Of a DNA stretch of 64,000 nt, positions 47,632-61,275 are shown one piece after another; positions within the stretch are counted from its first letter, which is position 1; every line of letters begins with the position of its first letter. The stretch comes from Trichaptum fuscoviolaceum (taxonomy: Eukaryota; Basidiomycota; Agaricomycetes; Hymenochaetales; Trichaptaceae), in assembly GCA_910574455.1 (NCBI GenBank), contig CAJSYZ010000008.1, forward strand, positions 1,552,707 through 1,616,706. The letters are read 5' to 3'. The notes under the pieces were generated by a model. It was not told the origin of the DNA. It made no database searches and saw only the letters and a program-made list of their open reading frames with translations. The translations under genes and the position numbers were made by a program.

Positions 47632-48047
47632 GGTCCGCAAGAAGAAGAACCAGAAGACAATATGATAGGCTTTTGTCCAATCGCTCAAGAAATCAAAGGA
47701 AGTAAGGGTTCTGTTATCGACAGTCCGTCGTCGAGAATGTAGATGAAAGGGAGGACAAGAAGTACATTCAAGTGGAAGCTCCGAGGAAGACGCAAAGGAT
47801 CACTCGGCGCGGTCCTGCCAGTGACTGCACGTGCAAGTGACTGACATGGTATCGGATCTTCTTCCCACTCACGCGTTCGTGAAGGCTTATGCAAGGCGCG
47901 CACTCCTGACTATAATACTCTGCACGTATCAGATACACAAGATGACATAGATACGCACACTCAGGCTGCACAGATCGAGATAGACTATGTAGGAAAAGGG
48001 GTGTCTCAGAATGATTAATATAGTACATAGACCAAGATCATGTCATC
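47632..48047. other. Intergenic gap between two minus-strand genes
   Basis: These 416 bp contain the promoter of the amino-acid transporter gene and the 3' end of the epimerase gene. I see nothing else. Confidence 0.5.
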
Positions 48048-49086
48048 TCAATTCGCTTCGTCCGGAACAGCCTTGTGCTTCCATCCAAGTAACCTTTCTG
48101 CCTTCGAGCAATCATAGAACGAGACTTGGCCTTCCAAGCTCTTACCCTCTTTTACAGGTACGTGTGCCCAATATAACTCGTGCAGTTCGCGACTGTCTTG
48201 GTTGCGAAGTGTATCAGGTGCGACGATGAAGAACGCTTCGTGCCCAGACCACGCCCCTTCCTCTGCGGTGATTGCTCGTAGAAAGGCATCCGCTGCCGAG
48301 TCCTGTTGCACCCAGCCCCAAAGATCTCCGCGTTGCCGCCACGAATCCTCACGCATAGCGAATTCGCGATTCGGGATCGTGTAATGTAAGCGAAGGCTTG
48401 CAATGCGCATGTCCGGGTAGCGGCGGACAATGGTTTGGGACTGCAGTTCCATAGTCCTGAACCAAGCGTTAGCCTCAATTAAATCAAGTTGCTTTCTCAG
48501 TTCGCATACACTTTTGATAATCCATAAGGTTCGTCAGGCTCGCAAGGATGTTCTTCGTCCAGAGGAAAATAGTATAGCTTTGGGTTGATGCTGTAGCACA
48601 GAGTCAAAACGTTGACTGTAGAGGCTTGAGCAATGCGTTTGATTCCGAGCTGGAAGAATCGAAAGAAGACTCAAGTGAGCAAGTATACAAGTCCCGTATA
48701 TTATAAATACCTACTTCTGCAGAAGCACGAAGTACGTTCCAAGAAATCACGACGTTGCTAACGCGCAAGTAAGAATCAGGTCTGACTTCTGACATATATA
48801 TCTGAGCTCACTTGTTGTGGGTCTTCCAAAGAAAGTCACCAGGATTCGGGAAAGCAGCTAGAGCTGCAACAGCATCACATCCCCTCAGCACTTCCAGGGT
48901 CGTGTCAAAATCTCGCAGGTCCGCTTTGACATAGTTGAAGCGCTCATGGCCATTTGCTGTAGAGACATCGTCGTGTTCTGGCTGGTCCGTGAAGTCGATT
49001 CCGACGACGTCATGTCCCTCCTTCAATGCGTGGAGGACGACACGCTTCCCGACGTTGCCATTGCAGCCAGTAACAGCAATCTTCAT
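48048..49086 (-). CDS. NAD-dependent epimerase/dehydratase (extended SDR)
   Basis: Exons (minus): 49086-48812, 48757-48715, 48649-48510 and 48456-48048, giving 288 residues. The Rossmann loop TGCNGNVGKRV is at residues 6-16, followed by the acidic residue of GIDF that selects NAD. KADLRDFD and AALAAFPNP follow, then NVVISWNVLRASAELGIKRIAQAST and the catalytic YxxxK in PYGLSK. SLRLHYTIPN and the final ERLLGWKHK are typical of sugar-nucleotide epimerase or uronate dehydrogenase relatives. The protein is slightly short for the class. The substrate cannot be told from sequence. The third donor uses GTATGC at 48509, which is required by frame. The start is the ATG just before the Rossmann strand. 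Confidence 0.88.
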
Positions 49087-49685
49087 GGTGAAGGATTAAG
49101 ATAGAGTGGGCAGTGAGGAGTACTGGTCAGGTAGGAATGCTCGGCGTATATAAGCGTTCTGAGAAGTTCGTTGACCAGATGGGTGGAGTTCCGCCTCCTG
49201 CGATGGCTCCGCTGATCCTCTCATGGTCACCATGGCTCTTATAGAATTCGCTCGCTCGTGCTTCGGAGACGATTAACCTCCATTCGCGACTCATCGCACG
49301 GGTCAAGGACGCGAGATAAGGTAGACTGATGGTCAGGTGGTACAGATTGGATACAAAGATACACTCAGCAAGGGGTAGCGGGAGAACCAGCTATAGTCGG
49401 GAAAGCCAGCGAAACAAGCAAAATACTTAGGTGCTTGTAATCGTGGGAATATATCAATCGTGGCGCTTAGATTTCAGCTCGATGCATTACGCCGAAGTAA
49501 TAGGACTATTGAATTAGGCTCGAAATGTTCCCACAATTTGAGTCCGTCAACCCGGCTGACGTAAGTCCATCAGCGCGGTCATGCTTGCTGAACTCGGTCT
49601 GCTCTCAACACGCTCTCTTCTTTCATTGCTGCGCTATCAAGCGCAGCCAGCTACAGGTTCTCTTCATCGTATCTGGCCAGGGAAC
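49087..49685. promoter_or_regulatory. Divergent promoter of the epimerase and the ABCG transporter
   Basis: These 599 bp lie between the two start codons. An in-frame upstream ATG at 49581 could lengthen the transporter by 35 residues. GTATATAAG at about 49145-49153 lies some 60 bp before the epimerase start and may be its TATA-like element on either strand. No other motif was recognised. Confidence 0.4.
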
Positions 49686-52600
49686 ATGATCTACCCACTA
49701 CTTTTGCTGTCGGCGATGGTCGTGGAATTCAGCGCAGCGGCGCGGAACGTTACGAACTGGGAGAGGCAAGACGTCAGCTACCGTCTTTCGGTGAGCACTC
49801 ATTATTTCAAACAATACCTGCGCGCCAGGTACGACCTCGGTATGAATACGTTGCTGATGATTCATGATCAACTTCTTGCCTGTAGAACTTGGCTACCGCA
49901 CCTTTATCTGGTTAGTTCTGCAATCCACTATCTGCTCATTTACTGGACGTATTCGCATGGTACACCTTGCTGACGAGAATAATCCCTATGCACGTCAATT
50001 AGGATCGGCTCCCGAGAAGTGTCCGCCTTGCTTCAATTGTCAGCTTCCGGCGTTCAACTGTGGGCAATTTGGCGACTGCAACACATACGATGGACAGTGC
50101 AAGTGCCCTGCTGGCTGGGGTGGAATTGATTGCCTGACGCCGCGTACGTACCAAGCCAGAGCTCATCTGACCTTCAAATTTATATACTTCAACTAAGCAT
50201 GATATGTTCTCCCCGGCTATCTGTCTTTTGCAGAATGTGACTCGCTGGCGGATGGCGAACACCGGCACCTTTGGCCTGAAGGTGGTGAATGTGCGTGTAA
50301 AGATGGGTGGGACGGAATCAATTGCAATGGTGCGTTTAAAAATTGGATCTCCAGAGCTTCTCCATTCATCAGCAGCTCCTGGATCTAGTCTGTACAAATG
50401 ATGATGCTTGCGCAAATTTCCCACTACCGGGAGGGAACACGTCATTACCGGGTGGGAGTGACGAACAACTGAACATGACATGTTATAAGGGTGGTGATCT
50501 CGTCTTTTCAAATCATCACATTTGCGACGTTACCAGTACGTGGATTGGCATATTGCTTATGTGCTCATAATTTGGATACTAATTATGCTTTTCAGATCCA
50601 GGAATTATTGATCAACTCAATGGTCGTAGACCGCAAGTGACATTCGCTTGCGACAAGGCCGATGACAACTGCCTTTTCCAGTTCTGGGTTGGGCGTGTTG
50701 AATCGTTCTATTGTAAACTCGATACATGTACCGCCAGCGTTTCACATGGATATGACTCAAATTCGACACGCTATGACTGTGAACACATCAAATGTTCTTG
50801 CATCCCAGACAGATTCTTATGCGGAGAGGATGGCAGCATAAGTGAGTGTTCTCTCGCGTTCCGGTTCAATATCACAAATTTACCCTCTAAACATAATTTA
50901 AGACATTGACGATTTCTTGAGCGAGGAGCTTAAGGGACCCGCCAAGTTCACGTGCAAGTCTGGTCAAGGCTGTAAATTCGAGGAGCCAGCAATGAACGAT
51001 CTCATTGACCAGGTCTTCGGAGACGTCTACATCGCTCTTACTTGTGATAGTGGCGAATGTCTTCACTACTCGCAGGTTCCCGGTTACACCGTGCGCTCGA
51101 CTTTGTTAATCTTACTGAGATCCTGACGTCATATTGATGCTTTATAGAGGCCGCCCAAACCTGATAATACTCGCTTAGTGGCTGCAAGTGCTGCAGGAGC
51201 GATTTTATTCGTCCTGTTAGCGTTCCTCAGTAAGTCATGCTTGCCAGCGAACTCAATCTACTACTTAATGTTATCAGGTTTATGGTATGTAGGACGTGAC
51301 CGAAAGCATGGCGTAGGGGTTATCCACCTGCCAGAAAATGAAGCGTTCAGGCTCATGAACGAGCACGTACCCGCGTCCTTACACTTCTCAAATGTGTCAT
51401 ACACGATTGGAAACAAAACCATACTGGAGAATGTTTCGGGATCCATCAAGCCCGGACAGGTAATGGCAATTATGGGTGCTTCTGGCGCGGGCAAGTCTAC
51501 GTTCCTTGACATCCTTGCTCGCCGACGCAAGAAGGGTGTTGTTGGTGGAACGATCCTAGTGAATGGACGAGAAGTGACGGATCATGAATTTAAACGTTTT
51601 GTCGGCTTCGTTGACCAGGAGGATACGCTGATGAGCACCTTGACGGTGTACGAAACTGTTCTGTATTCTGCTTTACTGCGGCTACCGAGAGACATGAGTC
51701 TTGCTGCGAAGAAGTATAGAACTCTGGAAACCATGAACGAGCTGGGTATCCTAGGAATTAGGGATATGCGAATCGGCAGCTCAGGGCACCGCTCAATTTC
51801 TGGTGGCGAGAAACGCCGTGTCTCTATAGCATGCGAGCTTGTGACGAGTCCATCTATTCTCTTCCTAGATGAGCCTACCAGTGGTGCGTACTGTTCTCTT
51901 TTCCGGGTTAGCATGCTAAAATTCAGTTTACTAGGTCTTGATGCGTACAATGCCTTCAACGTTATCGATAGTCTTGTTTCTCTTGCTAGAAACTACAACC
52001 GGACTGTGGTCTTCACTATCCACCAGCCGAGGAGTAATATTGTATCACTATTTGACCAACTCCTCTTGCTGGCCCACGGAAGAATGGTATACTCTGGTGC
52101 CATGGAGAAGTGCCATGATTTCCTATCTGGCATCGGACGTGCGTGTCCACCGGGATTCAACCTCGCTGATTATTTGAGTACGCCCCATTCTATAGACTTC
52201 GCAAAAGACTACTGATAAAACTGGTGCAGTTGACCTCACGACGGAAGCGGTCGAGGATTCTGTGTCATCCCAGGGCATACCACTCGGGTCTCTGTCGAGA
52301 GATGAGACATCGAATCTGAACGACGAAGAACGAGGCCTACTTCATAACGGAAACTCCAGTAGGTCGGGTAGATCTTCAAATGACGAGGACACATCGGCAG
52401 AAGAGACAGAGCTACAGACACGGCCCAGTTCAATAGCGACCGGTTCATCGGCGTACGTCAAGAAGAAAACGTCGCAATTCTTGGATGCAATCAGGGGCAA
52501 CGGTGGTCAACGGAGCAGTGTGCCGATCACGCAGCGCCTCGCTTCCATTGTAGATGCCTATGCTTCGAGCGACATAGCTAGAGAAATCCGCATTGAGATC

Positions 52601-54050
52601 GAGTCTTTCTCTTCGCGAGACCCGGCGGAGCAACTCCCGAACATCGAGGAGGAGAATCGTCTACTCCGCGGACGGAAGGGCGCGAACTGGCTAACGCAGT
52701 TCCGTATCCTCAGTGGACGAGCCTTCAAGAACCTATACCGAGATCCCGCACTGCTCATGGCGCACTATCTGTCCTCTATTGCGCTTGCATGTGAGTTTTT
52801 TGTTCCTTCGTCATCCTAATTTAACAAATTCACTTTTGTATACTGTACTGTTGGAATGAATTAGTGATATGTGGCTACTTCTTCCTCGGCGTAAAGTAAG
52901 TCAAATCGTTTTTCACGAGCACTTCTAGGCTTCTCAACTTCGACACCTTTTCTTTGCTACCTCATCAGGAATGATATTTCGGGCTTCCAAAATAGATTGG
53001 GTACGAGCTTGTTATTTAAAGAACGTCTGATGCCTAATACCTGCGTTTGGCGTAATAGGCGTTTTCTTCTTCACGCTATCTCTGTTCGGTTTCTCCGGTC
53101 TATCCGTTATTGGTTTATTCGCGAATGAGAGACTCCTATATATGCGAGAAAGGTGAGATCGTCGACAGCATTGCGTTTCACGACTGCTCTGACTGACACG
53201 TTTCTCCATCCGAAAAGGGCAAATGGCTACTATTCATCCTTCACGTACTTCGCCTCGAAGGTCAGTCTACTTTATCATAGTACCTTTCTTCCATACATGA
53301 GTCTGATGATGAACATTGCATGGTGTAGATTCTCTTCGACATCTTGCCTCTGCGGGTAGTTCCTCCACTTATCTTTGGCGCTATCGTGTACCGGTTGGTT
53401 GGGCTCGTGCCAGAAGTGGCAACGTTCTGGAAGTTCATGCTTGTGCTTGTTCTGTTTAACCTGTCGGCGGCGAGCGCCGTGCTCCTCATTTCGGTCGCAT
53501 TTGAAAGCCAGAGCGTGGCCAGCTTGTTTGGCACTCTTGTCATGCTCTTCAAGTGAGTGATTGTTTCTCAAACGAGCCTTCTGGATATGAATTGACGATG
53601 CTGTGGATGTCACTAGTCTGCTCTTCGCGGGTCTTCTCATCAATGCAGAATCCCTCGGAAAGGCGAGGTTTTTGACCACGATGTCATTTTTCCACGCTGC
53701 CTTCGAAGCACTTGCAGTCAATGAGCTTCGATACCTTCAGCTCAAAGAAGTTAAGGTCAGCCAGAAGCATGCTTTACTTCTTATCCAAACGTAACTCACT
53801 TTGAGACTCTTCTTAGTACGGCGTGGAGATTGAGCTACCTGCAGCCACGATTCTCAGCGTCTTCGGTCTACGTTCTCAGGTAAACTTCTTGGTATTCCAT
53901 TCATGCGGGGTCAAGGTCACTAAATAGCCTCCCTATTGTCTTCTATAGGCTTTCTGGTGGCCAGACGTCGGACTGCTGGGGATCTTCTTCGGCACATTCA
54001 CATTCCTCACTTGGGTTCTTTTGCATTTCTTCGTCCGGGAAAGGCGGTAA
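49686..54050 (+). CDS. ABC transporter, ABCG family, Adp1-like
   Basis: This is a half-size ABCG transporter with a large N-terminal luminal/extracellular domain, as in yeast Adp1 (1049 residues). Nineteen exons: 49686-49790, 49886-49910, 50003-50143, 50234-50329, 50389-50535, 50596-50841, 50903-51090, 51148-51229, 51278-51883, 51935-52177, 52230-52790, 52865-52895, 52969-53000, 53059-53152, 53218-53260, 53329-53552, 53617-53755, 53817-53879 and 53949-54050. They give 1055 residues. A signal peptide ([19 protein letters not shown]) precedes Cys-rich EGF-like repeats ([22 protein letters not shown] split here by position; [12 protein letters not shown]). A first membrane segment is near 325-345. 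The ATPase has Walker [10 protein letters not shown] (about 409-417), signature ISGGEKRR (about 516-523) and Walker [11 protein letters not shown] (about 535-544). A Ser-rich linker and the six-helix ABC2 membrane domain follow. The substrate is unknown. Confidence 0.93.
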
Positions 54051-57000
54051 CATCATACACCATAATTCACCGCATCGACCTGATAAAAGGCGTATAATCA
54101 CGGAAAATTCGACACCCATAACGCCTGCTAGCTTTGATTGATGTGTTGCATTGTACAGTAACTTGAAATACATGGATACATATCTTGTTTCTTGGTATCT
54201 TAATCATTCTATTTGATAGGTAAAAGTCATTGGGATGAATCTTAGGATAACTAGCGTGTGGCCTGTATGGGTACAGTGCTTTGCCTTAAACACCGTACCT
54301 ACGTGGGTAATCATCAGGCGAGATGATCATGTCGAGATGCTCGATTGCGGCATGAGAAGATACCTACTTGTTCGGTTTCACACTCACATTCGCAGCCACG
54401 CCCTCTCTCCTTCAGCCGGACATCATCTTATCGGAACTGGCTTTGCTCTTCCTTGTAACACACACACACGGGCTACCTCTACCTACCTGTGCAATGTGCA
54501 CGACCATGGGATTCATAACTTAGTCCCGGCTGACATCACTGTTCTTCACCATCCGAGCAAACTCTGTTCCAGCCTCGAGCACCGCGGTCGATCAGAGACC
54601 CAGAAGGCCATCTCTTCTTGCACGTAGCGTACAGTGTCAGACTCTGTGGTGAGTTATAATTACGCACATTGGTCTGTAGATGCATCTAACACCCGTGTTA
54701 CTTCGCGTCGAATGTCCCGGACGCCGAGTATCGGGCTCGAACTGCGTGTTTCCTGCACATGAAACTCAAGGCTCTTCACAGTCGGCTTTCAGGCTGTGGA
54801 GTGCATACTACATAAGTTATGTGCTGCGCGGAATACGCAGGAGGCAACACAGGCACCTCCTTTCTCCTGAGAAGGAGAAGCACAACAGACGTGGTGTTCG
54901 ATCCGTTACACCAGATCTACATATCTCACCAGGCGTAGGAAGAGGCCCGGATTTGGTTGATATCAGACACGGAGTTCTCAGAGGAAGGGAATGAGCGAGG
55001 GAGCAGCCTCAGCTTTGGGATCACAACGAGGTCTGCCTTGATGTCGATTCCGATAATAAGTTAGTAATCTCATACCCGTTTCCCTGATGTCGTCTGCATC
55101 CGTTGCTTTAACTCGTCTGTGAGCGTAGGTATGCGCGGTTTTTAGCGCTGCCAGTGCCGTGTACGTGTTAAGGAAGGACACCCGAAGAGGTCTGAAGCCC
55201 AGCGAGATACAGACAGTGCTGCAGCCAAAAGGAGGCACCGGGATGGATGTCGCAGTCGCTAACTAACGTTTTCATGTAGCATTGAATGCGACACAGGACG
55301 ATCGGGGGCAGTCAGCAGACGGCTCCACGAAGCCTGAGCTTGGGAACCGAGTCCGAGTACGAGTCTGCGACCGGCGATGTGCGTACAGCGCACGGTAGGC
55401 TGAGAAGATCCCTTCGGGGTAGGATCTCTCTTCCGGAGCACAGCGTCAGTGTATTCAAGAGTCAAGCTTGACGGTGAGCCGAACAGATCTAGGGATACTG
55501 AATGAGAGAAGCCTGCTAATGGTGATTATCCGAGCACCCGAGAGACAAAGAGACGAGCGACGACGGCCGTAATTCGGAGTTCTGCAGTGTCTGTGCGGTT
55601 CTGAAGGCTTCGCGATGGCGTGGATCATGATCATGGTGACCGCGAGCCACGACGGACCATAAAGTCGAAGAGCAATGCTGGGTCCCGTGGTCGCGCAACA
55701 TATAGACATTTTGTGCGCACGACCGCCTTGCTGCGTGACGGCAGTCCGCGATGCTTGGGAATGCAATCAACGCCAATTGCGCCGGCTACACAGTAAATCT
55801 GGCGTGGACGCGGAACCACCGTTCAGCTCACTCAGGCTCGCACTTATACATATACATATCAGATATCATGGCGTGTCGGCTATGTGTCGTGCAGTGCGTA
55901 GCTTTGCGTGTCCAATGGAATAACAGCCTGGCGCGGAACAAGATCATGATCATGGAATATCCGAGCTCAAGCCTCACGCTCCCCCGCTGCCGCTCCTGTA
56001 CATGTACTACATATGTCCAAACATTGTCGACTGCCCTGGTGGTGGGCGTCACGGTTGCATGATGTGGGTTCGCGTCTTCCGCTCCCCCGGAACCTTTCGC
56101 CCGCATTCGTAGTTTAGGCATCCAGGGAGTGTCTGGCGTGTACTACCAATCTATGTTCAGATAATCTACGCAGCTTCAACTTTGAGACAGGGGTGAACTC
56201 ACCTTGCCGACACACCTTATTGGAGTCAATCGTTAGCAGATAAGGCCGTGGCCGTGGCCCGTGTCTCTCAGATGTGTCTAAGATTTGAGATGCTCACTGG
56301 CATGCGAGTGGTTGAGATGAGTTACATATCCTGTGATCGGGCGTAAAAGTTTTATTATTATCATTCATATTGCGTTCCCCCCTTATTTCCCCGCACGACG
56401 TGAGATCCTAGTGTGGAGAGATAGATAAGATACATAATGTGTGCATTGTATGATATTGGCATATGTAAGTGTGAGAATGATTGAGGATAAAGTCTGGGGC
56501 GGAAGGAAGGGGTGATTCAAGTTCGAATCCGAGCAGCTCAGAGATTTTGTCACGGTACGAGCTGCCTGTTCACCGTGGATGCTGAACGGTGGTGAAGGCT
56601 TCAAGCCGGCTGCCAAGGGGCCAGCTAGCTACCAAGGAGACAACTTGAAGAGTCGAAATCGACGAGCGGAGATCCTGCCAGTGAGGTTCTGATGTTCTGA
56701 TGTTCTAGCCTTGCGCTCAATGTACGGCAAATGAATAGGATCGAGTCGGACTCAAATGGGTGAGATCGTCGACATCAGACTTTGCTGTCTCGTTCTGTAC
56801 TCTGTACTGCTTGATGGTCGAAGTCCTGAACCTAGAACACTGCGGCCTGTTACCGCACTGTCCGCACAACAGCGCTGGTCTCGAATTGGAACATGATGAA
56901 TAAGTGTACTGTAGACCATAACTTCCGGTGTGTCGCGCCATATAGAAAGTCACCGAAAAGGTCTGTGTGTGGTGGAGGAATCATGATTTGGAACAGAGGC

Positions 57001-60000
57001 GAGTTGGCAAATGTCAGTGTTGCATTCGTAAGAAGAGACTTATGGACGGCAACGTACATCTAAGCTCAGAGGTCGAGTGGCAAGAGTCCAAACTAAAAAG
57101 GGACCTTAATACGAAAGCTTGAAGCAGAGTCCACCGGGGGAGTCTAGCAGTAGGACTGGCTCTTCCAGAGCAGGTGGTGTCTCAGCTGATCTCCGCCGCG
57201 GCGCTGGGTTGCTCTTCCGTCAGAATGTATGCCAATTAGATGGATGTGTTATACTTAACTAGGCACTATGGCCAGTCCATTTGAACAGCGGACCTGGGAC
57301 GTATGTAGCTTCTAGGTTTTGCCATTCAATTCATAGCTTAGAGGCGTGATGGCAGACGAGAAGAGAAGACATGAGATGAGATGCCAGTGCATGGGATGTG
57401 CCACGAGATAGATGGCGATGCGTCGCTGGCCTATTAGTGTATATAAGTCGCGAAAGATGCATGCAAATGAACCTCAGGTTAGAGCTGGGGAGAAGAAAGT
57501 GAAAGGAAGTCGAAACTTGCATTTGACGAGATTACGGTGGCGTATCATGTTCATTGTGTTGCCGCGAGGCAAGCTTAAGGTTTCGTTTTTGTGCATAGGG
57601 AGCTAAAGGCCTCGAGGCGCTCCTGAGCTTGAGCTTCGAGACCGCGTGTGTCGAGTTTGTTTTGCCTCCGTCATTCGGGGATCGGAATGCGGGTCGGCGG
57701 AACGAGTGCTCGGTGTTGTCGTCGTCATCAGTAGGAGAGCGGTGGCGAATTGAGGCACGGCGAGACCGAGGCGGGATGCGCTTGAAGTTGGGTCCGGGAA
57801 TGCAGGTGCAGTCACGACGGCTGTCGGTTTATAGACAGAGCATTTTGGTCTAGACTTGAACCCCGTCACTGCACGAGGCCATGCGAATTTGACGCGAGCC
57901 CCTATCGCCGTCCCAAGGGAGATTAGCGGGACGCCTAATACACGAGGCTGGACGAGGAAATAGAGCGACTCGTCTTCCGTCCGACGGGTCGCGTACGCCG
58001 TATTGTAGGCTTGAGCTCGCCATCGCAAGATCCAGTAGTGCAAATCCATAAAGTACTGCGGCGACCCCACAACACATGATACGTTCACATGCAAAACAGC
58101 AAGCCATGGAAGTAGAGAGTCGCAGCACATGCGGGCATGTCAAGCGTATGACGAGGACGAAGTCAGGAAGATAACATATAAACTTCCGTCGAGTTGACAT
58201 GGCATGAACGTGTGCTTGCGGTAGTATACAGTACCATGGCCATTGCTATCCCGTATGTCTTCCAGAGAAGCAGATATGTCAGGCGGACGCAGTAGAGTAT
58301 ACGATGGAGAAGGTTCAATGGATGCCTGGTGCCAGTCACGTTGCTGACTTGACATGATGGCAAGAAGTCGACAGCAGGCCTTGGATTTGACTTTGCGGGA
58401 CTTGGAGCTAGTGTCGGCCCATGGCCCATGGGTGTTACAGAAAGACAGAATACGAGCTTAAGATCGATCACGCATAGACGCAACCATTGGCACCGCACAT
58501 ACCGGACCCGAGGGAAGGCCCTACTCTGTTCCGCGGATCGAAAGCAGCCTCGTCCCAGCCCGTGCCAGTGTAGCCGGGCATTCCAGCGTGGCTGGAGCCT
58601 GGATCATATGATAGAAATTTTGAAGGCGTTAATCCCGAAACTTGAGCAAAACAAGGAAAACAATGAATAAGGAACAAAGGGAAGAGGGAAGAGGAATAAA
58701 CAGATGAAAATGAACCAAGTCCCCGTGACAGTGCCCGGCGAAAAAGGACGTTCGACTCCGGTGTGAACTTGAACCGTTGTAAACTCTCAAAGTGTGTAGA
58801 CAACGGATCGTACGTATGAAGAAGCGTGTACAGCCCTGCAACTCAGTCGCCGCTCATATTCATATTCTTCATAGCCTGTCAAGGGCACACTCGCTATTGA
58901 AAGAAGAAAAGTCGATCACTGACGCTGACGCTGACGCCCGCGAATCCTCAACTCAAGCCCATGGCCATGGGACCCATCCTCACGCGTAGAAGATGCGGCT
59001 CAGTCTTGAGACGTCAGGTTCGCCTCGACTGCCAGTCAAATGAAGAACTCGACGGCCGACGGCCGACGTGATGCCCGCGTCGTGGAGCGATGAGACGGGC
59101 CATTGGTGCAATATTACTGGCACACGAAGGATCATGATGTGCTCAGGCTAGGACCGGAGGCGGTCGTCGTACCCAGTCGAGATTGATGCTGATGGAGATG
59201 GAGAGAAGATACTGGAAGAGCTTGACGGCGCGTCCAAGTCGCCCTCACCGTCGTCCGTGGCTGAGTAGATTGCACCATTCGCCGAAATACTGTAAGACTC
59301 AGTGATTAAGAAACGTGTCACAAGCTTTCCCTACACTGACATGCCTTTGTTGGAAAGAAAACCGAGCCCGAGTCCAATCAGCCCCTCCTACATAGCATAG
59401 TGCTACTAGATCAGCGTGAGCGGACGTGTGTGCGTTCGGCGTCAGTTGCGAAATACCTTGGCTTCGAGCTTCGAGCTTCGCCTTCATCGCATATTGGTTT
59501 GATCGCGAATACAGTGTCTGGGTGGGCGGATGGGGATTAGCAGGCGCTGTTTGTGTGTAATAGGCGTATGCGTACACACGATTGCGGGTGTAATAAGGTC
59601 CGATTGACTTGGAGGGAGATAAGGAGCAGCAGAACGAGGACGAAGACGAGCGAACGAGAGGGAAAGAAGTTTAAGGAACGAGGGGCGAGGGGCGAACCAT
59701 TGCCTGCTGTGCACGGAAGAGAGAAGGTTAATAAAGCCGGTTTCGCTCTCATGAGTGCCAGTGTCCACGAAGACGAAGAGAGATAGATATCTTTAGAGGC
59801 TTCGTCGTCGTCGTGTACATGTCATACTTAACTGTTCATTACATAGGAGAGCTTGGAAGATCAGATCATTAGAGTTGGCTCTAGCGGTCGCGAATGTGTC
59901 TGAAGTGAAACTACAAAGCACAGCGAGAAGTTTGGAGTTTGGTACCAAGGTTCTGAGAATTATGCACTATACGAATGACTGATCTGCGTGCCATTCCCCA

Positions 60001-61275
60001 TTTGCATCGCTGGCCGTATCAAACGTTTTATCAAGCAATAAAGAGCATTGAACGCGTTATCGCCGAGTGTAAGTAAGTATGTATCAATAGCTTTGCAAGT
60101 ACTTCCGGAAGTGCTTGTTTGATATGATATCGAAAGGATCATCCGGGCAGCCGGAAGGCTGTGTGGTGGGGGTTTCACTTATCTGTCTTCAGTTCTCATG
60201 TTCGTGTATAATGGGTGCTGAGCATTATCTCGGCATTACATGCGATGAATGAGAAAAGCCGGCCCCGGCCGAGATGTGTCTGAGATGAAATAAGTTTGAT
60301 TTCATGGCTAATCTATACGAGATTTAGACGCGGCAGATGATCTATACCCACAATGCACTGGCACAAGTATGTATATCGTACCGGGGATGCAGAGGCTTGG
60401 TGATGAAGGCTTGGAAGAATGCAGAGATATACAGACAGACGGGATGATGACGATTGCAATTAAATCGGTGATCGTACCTATTCTGTACTACTGACTGTAT
60501 GTGTCACAATACGCTTGTCATGTCCGTACTATTGCACCATCTAGATCCCATCGGGCATTGCGCTTGATTGAGCTGGCCAGCGGGACCGTGCCCCGGATCC
60601 CGGCCGCCATCAATCTCAATCTCCGTAATACATTGATGTACGTTCACATTTTCAAGGTCGTTGCCATCTCCATAGCGTCGTTCGTAGCTTTGAACTTGGG
60701 AGTTCTATGTAGAAAGAAAGAAAGAATTCCGGCGATTCCAGTGTTGCGGCCATGGCCGGGTGCAGACGCGACGAGGACACACTGCGTCTGGGAGCAGGCC
60801 AGACTGCACGAACAGGTGGGCTCTGTGGGGGGAGAGAAGAGGAGACAGGCACGTTAGTGAAGAGGAAGGAAAAGAGAGGAAGAAGAGAGCCCGTGCGAAC
60901 GGAGGAACAGAGCGATCAGAGAAGCATCGCCTGCAGGCGACCGCTAGTCCCGGGGTCTCAGACATTCGGGGTCATCTGATATCAGTGTCCGGGGTGCTGC
61001 AAGATGGGAAGGTTTGCGCCGAGCGTCTGGGTGTGTATCTGCAATAAATTAGATCTGCTTCTAGTGTGTGTTCCCACGCGTACAGTTAAGTATAATCTCC
61101 ATCTTCGATTTGACTGGCTTCTCTCTCTTCAGTATCAGCGCCCGACTCGCCTCTACGCTCTCACAACATATACGCTAACATCCTCGCCCCGACAATCATA
61201 CGACGACAACGACGAACGAGACGAGCATATACTCATACAGCAAGAGTTTGATAACCCGGGTTCGGAAAGGATAGC
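54051..61275. other. 7.2-kb gene-poor region
   Basis: No gene could be supported. Open frames are short and without domains; the best, 175 residues on the minus strand at 57603-58130, has biased composition and no motif. Simple repeats occur (GACGCT units near 58918, CGGCCGA units near 59052, CTTCGAG units near 59460, AAAG units near 60712). A diverged composite repeat is present at about 56243-56295 and 60256-60300. There are no long terminal repeats, transposase motifs or tRNA. The part before 61276 probably contains the promoter and leader of the phosphatase-like gene. Confidence 0.5.
56243..60300 (+). repeat. Diverged dispersed motif ATGTGTCTRAGAT
   Basis: AGATGTGTCTAAGATTTGAGA lies at 56270-56290 after a GGCCGTGGCCGTGGCCC stretch. 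AGATGTGTCTGAGATGAAAT lies at 60272-60291 after CCGGCCCCGGCCG. A third, weaker relative, AATGTGTCTGAAGTGAAAC, is at about 59893. The interval given spans the first to last copy; only these short sites are repeats. They could be binding sites or remains of one element. Confidence 0.35.

Noticed and set aside
56505..56560. tRNA-like GTTCGAATCC box
   Set aside because: The five bases on each side of the loop do not pair and no A box lies at the right distance.
57603..58130. 175-codon minus-strand frame
   Set aside because: Low-complexity Thr/Ser/Arg tail, no motif and no supporting exon; chance ORF is likelier.
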